Shown here piece by piece: positions 17,098-24,048 of a stretch of 64,000 bases of DNA. Made by a program: the position numbers and the translations under genes. The stretch's first letter is position 1. Every line of letters begins with the position of its first letter. Where the stretch lies: positions 124,001 to 188,000 of the forward strand of contig NZ_FOSV01000007.1 in assembly GCF_900114375.1 (NCBI RefSeq), in the 5' to 3' direction. A model generated the notes under the pieces. That model worked only from the letters and a program-made list of their open reading frames with translations. It did no database searches and was not told the DNA's origin. The DNA is from Methylorubrum salsuginis (lineage in GTDB: Bacteria > Pseudomonadota > Alphaproteobacteria > Rhizobiales > Beijerinckiaceae).

Positions 17098-18264
17098 ATG
17101 AAGCGTCTTACCACACTGGCGTCGATCGCAGGACTGGTCACGGCGCTCGCGCTGTTCCTGTCCTCCGGCGTGACGGATGTCGCCGGCGCCCTCGTCGGTG
17201 CGGGCTGGGGCGCGCTCGCCGTGGTCGTCGCCCGCTTCGTCGCGGTCGCCTGGGCGGGGTTCGGCTGGCACGTCGTGTTCCCCCGCGGCGCCGGGCCGAC
17301 GCTCCGCGACTGCATCCAGCTCCGTTTCGTCCGCGAGGGCATCAACACGCTGCTGCCCGTGGCCCAGGTCGGCGGCGACCTGATCGGCGCCCGGCTGCTG
17401 ACGCGACGCGGCACCCCCGGCGGCATGGCCGGCGCCAGCATGTTCGTCGATCTGATGACCCAGGCGCTGACCCAGCTCCTGTTCACGGTGGCCGGCCTCG
17501 CCCTCCTCATCCATTTCACCGGCGACGGGCCGGTGGTGCGCACGGTGGCCGGCGGCGTCGTCGTCGCGATCCCGGCGCTCGCCGCCTTCTACGTGATCCA
17601 ACGCCGGAGTGGGCACCGCCTGATCGAGGGCGCGCTCTCGCGCTTCGCCGCCGCCCGCGAGTGGCGGGCGCTGGGCGCCATCGACGTGCTCTACGACAAC
17701 CTGCGCCGCCTCTACGCCAACCACGCCCGCGTCGGCGCCGCGATCCTGATCCACCTCGTCGGCTGGATCATCGGCACGCTGGAGGTCTGGGTCGCGCTCA
17801 ACGCCATGGGCCACCCCGTCACCTTCGTCGAGGCGCTGGTGATCGAGAGCCTCGCCCAGGCTGTGCGCGGCGCCGCCTTCGTTGTCCCCGGCGCCATCGG
17901 CGCGCAGGAGGGCGGGCTGATCGCGCTCTGCGCCCTGTTCGGGATTCCGGCGGAAGCCGCGCTCGCCCTCTCCCTCGTCAAGCGCGTCGCCGACCTGGCG
18001 GTCGGCCTGCCGAGCCTCGCCCTCTGGCATGGGATGGAACGCGGAACGGAAGCCGCCCCGACCGACGCCGTGAGCACCGGGCTCGCCGCGATCCGGACTC
18101 GGCTCGGCCGCCGCCCGCGGGACGCCGCGCATTCGAGCCCGTTGCCGGCCCCGCTCGCGGCTCCCCTTGCCGCGCCACGGGCGACCGCCTACGGCTTCCC
18201 CGCCGGCCGTCCGGCCGTCCTCGCCCCCGACAACGAGCCCGGAGCCTTCCAGAAGTGCGCCTGA
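17098..18264 (+). CDS. hpnL: HpnL, hopanoid-associated lysylphosphatidylglycerol-synthase-like membrane protein
   Basis: A 388-residue integral membrane protein with about eight hydrophobic segments, similar to the flippase-like domain of MprF (lysylphosphatidylglycerol synthase TM region). The motif EGINTLLPVAQVGGDLIGARLL and the later RGAAFVVPGAIGAQEGG are typical of the family. HpnL is a hopanoid-locus marker of unproven function, possibly lipid translocation. The C-terminal ~60 residues are proline/alanine-rich. It overlaps hpnM by 10 bp and opens the hpnLMIJ run. Confidence 0.9.
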   Translation: MKRLTTLASIAGLVTALALFLSSGVTDVAGALVGAGWGALAVVVARFVAVAWAGFGWHVVFPRGAGPTLRDCIQLRFVREGINTLLPVAQVGGDLIGARLLTRRGTPGGMAGASMFVDLMTQALTQLLFTVAGLALLIHFTGDGPVVRTVAGGVVVAIPALAAFYVIQRRSGHRLIEGALSRFAAAREWRALGAIDVLYDNLRRLYANHARVGAAILIHLVGWIIGTLEVWVALNAMGHPVTFVEALVIESLAQAVRGAAFVVPGAIGAQEGGLIALCALFGIPAEAALALSLVKRVADLAVGLPSLALWHGMERGTEAAPTDAVSTGLAAIRTRLGRRPRDAAHSSPLPAPLAAPLAAPRATAYGFPAGRPAVLAPDNEPGAFQKCA

Positions 18265-18869
18265 ACCGCCGCACCCTTCTCGCCGCCGTCGCGGTCTTCG
18301 CCCTTGCGGGAGCGCCGCGCGACCTGCGGGCCGCCGAGGACCCCGCCGTCGCGCCGATCACCAAGCTCTACGCCAAGTTCGAGGAAGCGCTGAAGAACGG
18401 CGCGGGCGACCTCAAGACCCGGCTGGCCACCGTCGGCGACACGCTCGCCGCGACCTTCGACACCAACGCCATGGTGGCGACCGCCGTCGGCCCGAAGTGG
18501 AAGACCTTCAAGCCGGAGCAGCAGGCGGCGCTGACCGAGGCGTTCGGCAAGTACTTCGTCACCCTCTACGCCAACCGCCTCTCCCAGGCCGCGGGCGGCA
18601 AGTTCGAGATCAAGCCGCAGAGCGAGGTCCGCGGTCCCAACCGCATCGTCGCGACGCGCGTCTCCAACAAGGACGGCGACGATTCGGACGTCGATTACGT
18701 CGTCAACGCCGACAACCGCGTGCAGGACGTGCTCCTCAACGGCAATGTCAGCGAAGTCGCCTCCATGCGGGCGGGCTTCGCCGAGCCGCTCAAGACCGGC
18801 GGCGCCGAGGGCCTCGTGAAGTTCATGCGCGAGCGCACGGACGGCATGCTGGCCAAGGGTGCGAAGTAA
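18255..18869 (+). CDS. hpnM: HpnM, MlaC/toluene-tolerance family periplasmic protein
   Basis: A 204-residue protein. The GTG start at 18255 gives MRLNRRTLLAAVAVFALAG, a signal peptide with a twin-arginine-like NRRTLL, cleaved around DLRAAED. The mature part follows the MlaC pattern (ITKLYAKFEEAL, TFKPEQQAALTEAFGKYFVTLYANRL). MlaC proteins carry phospholipids between membranes; HpnM is thought to carry hopanoids or support the HpnN exporter. It overlaps hpnL and precedes hpnI, supporting operon membership. Whether it uses Tat or Sec is uncertain. Confidence 0.9.
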   Translation: MRLNRRTLLAAVAVFALAGAPRDLRAAEDPAVAPITKLYAKFEEALKNGAGDLKTRLATVGDTLAATFDTNAMVATAVGPKWKTFKPEQQAALTEAFGKYFVTLYANRLSQAAGGKFEIKPQSEVRGPNRIVATRVSNKDGDDSDVDYVVNADNRVQDVLLNGNVSEVASMRAGFAEPLKTGGAEGLVKFMRERTDGMLAKGAK

Positions 18870-18976
18870 CCGGCAGCACGTCAAGCCGGCGCCCGCCGGA
18901 GACCGAGCCTCGCGGCTCAATCCCCAAAAACTCCGCTCCGGCGGCCCGACAACAAAGACAAGAGCGACGGCGCGCC

Positions 18977-20173
18977 ATGGACCTGACCGAGATGACGGCC
19001 TGGATCTCGTCGCTCTTCCTCGTGCCGGCGCTGGCCGGTTGCCTCTACGCGCTGCTCGCCGCCGTGCTCGCCGGCCGCTTCGCCGCCCGCGAGGCGCCGG
19101 CGCTGCCCGCCGACGCCCCGCGCCCCGGCGTCAGCATCCTCAAGCCGCTCTGCGGCATCGAGCCGGACCTTTTCGAGAATCTCGAGACCTTCTGCCGCCA
19201 GAGCTATGCCGGCCCGGTCCAGATCGTGTTCGGCGTCCAGAACGCCGCCGACCCGGCGATCGCGATCGTCGAGCGCCTGCGCGCGGCCTATCCGGCCCTG
19301 CGCCTCGATCTGGTGATCGATGCGAGCCAGCACGGCTCGAACCGCAAGGTCTCCAACCTCATCAACATGTCGAGCCTGATCGCCCACGAAACCGTGGTGC
19401 TGGCCGACAGCGATATGTCGGTGCGGCCGGACTATCTCGAGCGCGTCGTCGCCGAGCTGTCGCGCCCGGGCGTGACCGGCGTCACCTGCCTCTATCACGG
19501 CGAGCCGGCGGAGCGGGGTCTCTGCGCCCAGCTCTCGGCACTGGCCATCGACGTGCAGTTCGTCCCCAACGTTCTCGTCGGCACCAGCCTCGGCCTCGCC
19601 AAGCCCTGCTTCGGCTCGACCATCGCCATGACCCGCGAATCGCTGGAGCGGATCGGGGGCTTTCGCGCCTTCAAGGACGATCTCGCCGACGACTACATGA
19701 TCGGCGAGGCCCTGCGCCGCGACGGCGGCACGGTCGCGATCCCGACCTTCACCATCGGGCATGCCTGCGTCGATACCGAGCTGTCCGGCCTGTGGCGGCA
19801 CGAGCTGCGCTGGAACCGCACCATCCGCAACGTCGATCCCGCGGGCTATGCCGGCTCCTTCGTCACCCACGCCTTCCCGCTGGCGCTCGTCGCCGCCCTG
19901 ATGCCGGGCGCCGGCAACGCCGCGCTCGCCGTGGCCGCGCTCGCGCTCGCCTGCCGCGTCCTGCTCTGCCTGCGCATCGAGCGCGCCTTCGGCCTCGCCC
20001 CCCACGCCTACTGGCTGTTGCCGATACGTGACATGCTGTCCTTCATCAACTTCACCTGGAGCTTCGTCTCGGGTGCGGTGACATGGAAAGGTCACGATTA
20101 CCGTGTGGTTGCGGACGGTACGCTGATCCCGGAACACGGCCTCGGTCACGAGACCGGCGCCACCTCCGTCTGA
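18977..20173 (+). CDS. hpnI: HpnI, hopanoid glycosyltransferase (GT21-like, ceramide glucosyltransferase family)
   Basis: A 398-residue membrane-anchored enzyme with one N-terminal helix (10-33) and two or three C-terminal helices. The catalytic DxD equivalent is ADSDMS (143-148), the third Asp lies in DDLADDY (234-240), and HELRW (275-279) matches the (Q/R)xxRW acceptor motif. In Burkholderia HpnI adds N-acetylglucosamine to bacteriohopanetetrol as the first cyclitol-ether step. The start has no strong SD; ATG at 18977 was chosen to begin at the N-terminal helix. It lies between hpnM and hpnJ. Confidence 0.92.
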   Translation: MDLTEMTAWISSLFLVPALAGCLYALLAAVLAGRFAAREAPALPADAPRPGVSILKPLCGIEPDLFENLETFCRQSYAGPVQIVFGVQNAADPAIAIVERLRAAYPALRLDLVIDASQHGSNRKVSNLINMSSLIAHETVVLADSDMSVRPDYLERVVAELSRPGVTGVTCLYHGEPAERGLCAQLSALAIDVQFVPNVLVGTSLGLAKPCFGSTIAMTRESLERIGGFRAFKDDLADDYMIGEALRRDGGTVAIPTFTIGHACVDTELSGLWRHELRWNRTIRNVDPAGYAGSFVTHAFPLALVAALMPGAGNAALAVAALALACRVLLCLRIERAFGLAPHAYWLLPIRDMLSFINFTWSFVSGAVTWKGHDYRVVADGTLIPEHGLGHETGATSV

Positions 20174-20230
20174 GCTTCGCTCAAACTCACCGTTATTGCT
20201 CAACGCCCGAGCCTTGAGGCCTTGAACCCC

Positions 20231-21655
20231 ATGCGCACGCTCTTCCTGCAGGCCCCCACCTTCGACGGCTTCGACGGCGGCGCGGGCTCCCGTTACCAGG
20301 CCAAGCGCGAGATCAAGTCGTTCTGGTACCCGACCTGGCTGGCCCAGCCGGCCGCCCTGGTGCCGAACTCCAAGCTGATCGACGCCCCGCCCCACAACAT
20401 CAAGCTCGACGAAGTCGTGGCCCAGGCCAAGGATTTCGACCTCGTGGTGCTCCACACCTCTGTCCCGTCCTTCAAGTCGGACGTGAAGTGCATCGAGGCG
20501 CTGAAGAAGGCCAACCCGAAGCTCATCGCCGGCCTGATCGGCGCCAAGGTCGCGGTCGATGCCGCCGGCTCGATGGCCCAGGCCCCGGTGGTCGACTTCG
20601 TCGCCCGCAACGAGTTCGACTTCACCGTCAAGGAAGTCGCCGAGGGCGTGCCGATGGCCCAGATCAAGGGCCTGTCCTATCGCGACGAAAACGGTGTCGT
20701 GGTCCACAACGAGGACCGCGAGATCATGACGGACATGGACCAGCTGCCCTTCGTCACGAGCGTCTACAAGCGCGACCTCGAGATGGAGAAGTACTTCATC
20801 GGGTACCTCAAGCACCCCTACATCTCGTTCTACTCGGGCCGCGGCTGCAAGAGCCGCTGCACCTTCTGCCTCTGGCCGCAGACCGTCGGCGGCCACACCT
20901 ACCGCACCCGCTCGGTCGCCCACGTGATCGAGGAGATCAAGTACTGCCTCAAGGAATTCCCCCAGACCAAGGAATTCTTCTTCGACGACGACACCTTCAC
21001 GGACAACCTGCCGCGTGCCGAAGAGATCGCCCGTGAACTGGGCAAGCTCGGCGTGACGTGGTCGTGCAACGCCAAGGCCAACGTGCCGCGCGAGACCCTG
21101 AAGGTCCTCAAGGAGAACGGCCTGCGGCTCCTCCTCGTCGGCTACGAGTCCGGCAACCAGAAGATCCTCAACAACATCAAGAAGGGCATGCGCGTCGAGG
21201 TGGCGGAAAAGTTCACCAAGGACTGCCACGACCTCGGCATCGCCATCCACGGCACCTTCATCGTCGGCCTGCCCGGCGAGACCAAGGAGACGATCCAGGA
21301 AACGATCGCGTTTGCCAAGCGCATCAACCCGCACACCATCCAGGTGTCGCTGGCCGCGCCCTATCCGGGCACCTTCCTCTACAAGCAGGCGGTCGAGAAC
21401 GGCTGGCTCGATGTCGAGAACGCCGAGCTGGTCGATGAGAACGGCGTCCAGATCGCGCCGCTCCACTATCCCCACCTGTCGCACAACGAGATCTTCTCGG
21501 CGGTCGACGAGTTCTACAAGAAGATCTACTTCCGCGCCCCGAAGATCGCCTCCATCGTCAGCGAGATGGTCCGCTCGCCCGACATGATGAAGCGCCGCCT
21601 GCGCGAGGGCGTCGAGTTCTGGCACTTCCTGCGGGATCGCAAGGCTGCCGCGTAA
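20231..21655 (+). CDS. hpnJ: HpnJ, radical SAM enzyme of BHT cyclitol ether synthesis
   Basis: A 474-residue radical SAM protein. The iron-sulfur ligands are C206, C210 and C213 in GCKSRCTFC, with an N-terminal B12-binding-like region (residues 1-150) and a downstream GTFIVGLPGET segment. HpnJ contracts glucosaminyl-BHT to the five-membered amino-cyclitol ether. ATG 20231 was chosen; an in-frame TTG lies nine bases upstream. It is followed by a strong terminator, so hpnK probably has its own promoter or partial readthrough. The coding sequence is slightly lower in GC than neighbours, as is common for highly expressed enzymes. Confidence 0.94.
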   Translation: MRTLFLQAPTFDGFDGGAGSRYQAKREIKSFWYPTWLAQPAALVPNSKLIDAPPHNIKLDEVVAQAKDFDLVVLHTSVPSFKSDVKCIEALKKANPKLIAGLIGAKVAVDAAGSMAQAPVVDFVARNEFDFTVKEVAEGVPMAQIKGLSYRDENGVVVHNEDREIMTDMDQLPFVTSVYKRDLEMEKYFIGYLKHPYISFYSGRGCKSRCTFCLWPQTVGGHTYRTRSVAHVIEEIKYCLKEFPQTKEFFFDDDTFTDNLPRAEEIARELGKLGVTWSCNAKANVPRETLKVLKENGLRLLLVGYESGNQKILNNIKKGMRVEVAEKFTKDCHDLGIAIHGTFIVGLPGETKETIQETIAFAKRINPHTIQVSLAAPYPGTFLYKQAVENGWLDVENAELVDENGVQIAPLHYPHLSHNEIFSAVDEFYKKIYFRAPKIASIVSEMVRSPDMMKRRLREGVEFWHFLRDRKAAA

Positions 21656-21677
21656 CGCTTGCTGCGAGGCGTTCGAG

Positions 21678-21718
21678 AAACGAAGAAGGCCGGGCCGCGA
21701 GCCCGGCCTTCTTCGTTT
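21678..21718 (+). terminator. Strong hairpin terminator after hpnJ
   Basis: A perfect 18-bp stem, AAACGAAGAAGGCCGGGC with GCCCGGCCTTCTTCGTTT, around a 5-nt loop. The T-rich end follows the stem. It lies 23 bp after the hpnJ stop and should end the hpnL-M-I-J transcript in part or whole. Confidence 0.85.
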
Positions 21719-21782
21719 CCAGGGCGCCGCCCTGGACCCGCGAGAGGGCTTGCCCTCTCGACACCCGATACGGGAGTTGCGC

Positions 21783-22622
21783 TTGAAGCGATTGGTCGTC
21801 ACCGCCGACGATTTCGGCCTGAGCCGCGAGGTCAACGAGGCCGTCGAGCAGGCGCACCGCGACGGCATCCTCACCGCCGCGAGCCTCATGGTCTCCGCCC
21901 CCGCCGCTGCCGACGCCATCGAGCGCGCCCGGCGTATCCCCTCGCTCCGGGTCGGCCTCCACCTCGTGCTGGTCGAGGCATGGCCGACCTTGCCGCCCGC
22001 GCAGCTCCCCGATCTCACCGATGCCAAGGGCCTGATGCGCGCCGATATGGGTCGCCTGGGCTTCGACCTCGCCGCGAAACCCGCCGCACGCCGTCAGCTC
22101 GCCGCCGAGATCACCGCGCAGTTCGAGGCCTACCGGGCGACGGGCCTCCCCCTCGATCACGTCAACGCCCACAAGCACTTCCACGTCCACCCGCTCATCG
22201 CGGGCGCGGTGCTCTCCATCGGCAGCCGTTACGGCATGCGGGCGCTGCGCGTCCCGCGCGAGCCCCGCGACCTGCTGCGCCGCGCCGAGCCCGGCGCTCG
22301 GCCCCGGCCCGCCCTCGACATCGCCCCCTGGTCGGCGCTGCTGGCTGTGCGCGCCCGCCAAGCCGGCCTGCTCATCCCCGACCGCACGCTCGGCCTCGCC
22401 TGGTCCGGCGCGATGACGCCGGCCCGCGTCGCCGGCCTCCTGCGCCACCTGCCGGATGGTCTGACCGAGCTCTACACCCACCCCGCCACGGCGGGCGGCT
22501 TCCCCGGCGAGGCCCCGGGCTACGCCTACGCCGCCGAGCGCGACGCCCTCGTCGCCGCTGAATCCGTGGCCCTCGCGGCCGGGCCGGACATCACCCGCGG
22601 CGGCTTCAGCGACTTCGGCTGA
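21783..22622 (+). CDS. hpnK: HpnK, ChbG/YdjC-type hopanoid N-deacetylase
   Basis: A 279-residue protein starting at TTG (MKRLVVTADDFGLS) with GGAG upstream. It shows the ChbG/YdjC metal motifs: Asp9-Asp10 in TADDFG, His60 in VGLHLVL and HVNAHKHFHVHP (His130, His134). HpnK removes the acetyl group from N-acetylglucosaminyl-BHT, making the free amine that HpnJ converts. A glycan deacetylase is the only realistic alternative and the locus argues against it. Located 65 bp after the hpnJ terminator. Confidence 0.92.
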   Translation: MKRLVVTADDFGLSREVNEAVEQAHRDGILTAASLMVSAPAAADAIERARRIPSLRVGLHLVLVEAWPTLPPAQLPDLTDAKGLMRADMGRLGFDLAAKPAARRQLAAEITAQFEAYRATGLPLDHVNAHKHFHVHPLIAGAVLSIGSRYGMRALRVPREPRDLLRRAEPGARPRPALDIAPWSALLAVRARQAGLLIPDRTLGLAWSGAMTPARVAGLLRHLPDGLTELYTHPATAGGFPGEAPGYAYAAERDALVAAESVALAAGPDITRGGFSDFG

Positions 22623-23087
22623 AGTGCAAGACGGCCACATCGGACGCGGCCGCGCCCAACTTCAAGCCCCCCTACAAAACACAACCGAATCTGCAATATT
22701 TTACTGATTTTAATTGATATCGCTGTCGCCACATCAATATCACAGGTGTTTAAAAGCCTAACTACCTTGCCTCCGGCACAAGGAAGTTCACCGTTGCCCC
22801 GGACATGTTCGGCATCGGGGAACGATCGGAACGGAGGGCGCAGCGGGACGCCCACGTCCTGCAAGCCGGAGCGAGCGCCGGAGCGCGACAAGGTCTCACT
22901 GGGACAAAGTCAGACCGATCCACCTTAATATTCTTATTAATCCATCCCTAAACAAACAATGTCTGGTTCATTACGTAAAGTTCACGCAACACCGGCCGGG
23001 GAGCGACGTTCTTCCCACAGAGCCGAGGCCGACGATCACGAAGTTGGACCGCCGAAGCCGGACAGGCTCTCATCAGGAGATCCGGTC
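22623..23087. other. 465-bp intergenic region, AT-rich patches upstream of yfdX
   Basis: No convincing gene. About 22665-22760 and 22920-22975 are clearly AT-rich (runs such as TTTTACTGATTTTAATTG) in an otherwise GC-rich locus, consistent with promoter or nucleoid-protein binding DNA for the following gene. A 60-codon frame at 22746-22928 lacks coding character. Confidence 0.5.
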
Positions 23088-23960
23088 ATGAAACGTCACA
23101 CGCTCCTTGCCAGCATCCTCGTCGCCACCACCGCCCTGGGCGGAGCGGCTTTTGCGGCCGAGCACACCGCTCCGCCCGCCGCCGCCCAGGCCCCCCTCAC
23201 CGAAACGCCGGCCCAGAAGGCGGTGGATCGGGACGTCATCAAGCTCTCCGCCGACGGCGCGGCGGCCCTGCGCGACATCGGCAGCACCCGGCTCGCCCTG
23301 TTCGAGGCCAACCCGGCCCAGGCCAAGACGCTGATCGAGCGAGCGCGAACCGCGCTGGACAAGGCCGGAACCGACGACGCCGTCTTCACCAAGGCCGAGG
23401 CCGCGCTGAAGCAACCGGCGGGCGCCAAGGCGCCGGAGCAGGCCGACACCAAGGCCGTGGCGTGGCTGCCGGTCGACAGCCAGATGACGCTGGGCGAGGA
23501 CTTCGTGGCGACGCCGCAGAAGAATGCCGCCATCGCCGAGGCCAACCGGAGCCTGAAGGCCGGCGACCAGAAGGGGGCCGCCGAGAAGCTGCGGCTCGCC
23601 GGCGTCGACGTGAACACCACAGTCGCCGTCCTGCCGCTCGCCAAGACGACCGAGGACGTGCATCGCGCAGCCGGGCTGATCGAGCAGGGCAAGTACTACG
23701 AGGCCAACGCCGTCCTGAAGCAGGCCGAGGGCCGGATGCGCTTCGACGTCGCCGACATCGTGATGGTGCCGGACAAGCTCGCGGCGAACCAGAAGGCCCT
23801 GCCGGCGAAAGCGGAGGCGGCGCAGCACGACCGGAAGGCTCAGGCCATGGCGGCCCCGTCCGACACGGGTCCGGCCGCCACCGGCTCGCACGCGACCCCG
23901 GACAACGCTAGGGCCGCAACGACTCAGCCTGCCCCGAATACGGGCAAGGCGCCCTCGTAA
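23088..23960 (+). CDS. YfdX family periplasmic protein
   Basis: A 290-residue protein with a signal peptide (MKRHTLLASILVATTALGGAAFA). The core of the YfdX family spans about residues 45-240, with WLPVDSQMTLGEDF, AIAEANRSLKAGDQKGA and LIEQGKYYEANAVLKQAEGRM. The C-terminal ~50 residues are disordered and Ala/Pro-rich. YfdX proteins are stress-linked periplasmic proteins (EvgA regulon in E. coli), with a chaperone-like role suggested. AGGAGA precedes the ATG. It lies between hpnK and hpnN and shares a bidirectional terminator with hpnN. Confidence 0.85.
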   Translation: MKRHTLLASILVATTALGGAAFAAEHTAPPAAAQAPLTETPAQKAVDRDVIKLSADGAAALRDIGSTRLALFEANPAQAKTLIERARTALDKAGTDDAVFTKAEAALKQPAGAKAPEQADTKAVAWLPVDSQMTLGEDFVATPQKNAAIAEANRSLKAGDQKGAAEKLRLAGVDVNTTVAVLPLAKTTEDVHRAAGLIEQGKYYEANAVLKQAEGRMRFDVADIVMVPDKLAANQKALPAKAEAAQHDRKAQAMAAPSDTGPAATGSHATPDNARAATTQPAPNTGKAPS

Positions 23961-23975
23961 GCGCCGCGCCGGCCT

Positions 23976-24022
23976 GAACGAAGAAGCCCGAAGGCCTCAT
24001 CGGCCTTCGGGCTTCTTCGTTC
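23976..24022. terminator. Bidirectional terminator between yfdX and hpnN
   Basis: A perfect 21-bp inverted repeat with a 5-nt loop (arms GAACGAAGAAGCCCGAAGGCC and its complement). It sits between two convergent stops (23960 and 24049), so it can serve both transcripts. Confidence 0.9.
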
Positions 24023-24048
24023 GGACGCGTCGGCGTTTCGGGAAAAGC

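Noticed and set aside
18917..22027. Minus-strand open frame of about 1036 codons opposite hpnI and hpnJ
   Set aside because: Covers two genes with clear motifs on the plus strand and has no recognisable domain itself.
22746..22928. 60-codon frame upstream of yfdX
   Set aside because: Pro/Ser/Arg-rich, no SD, lies in AT-rich intergenic DNA.
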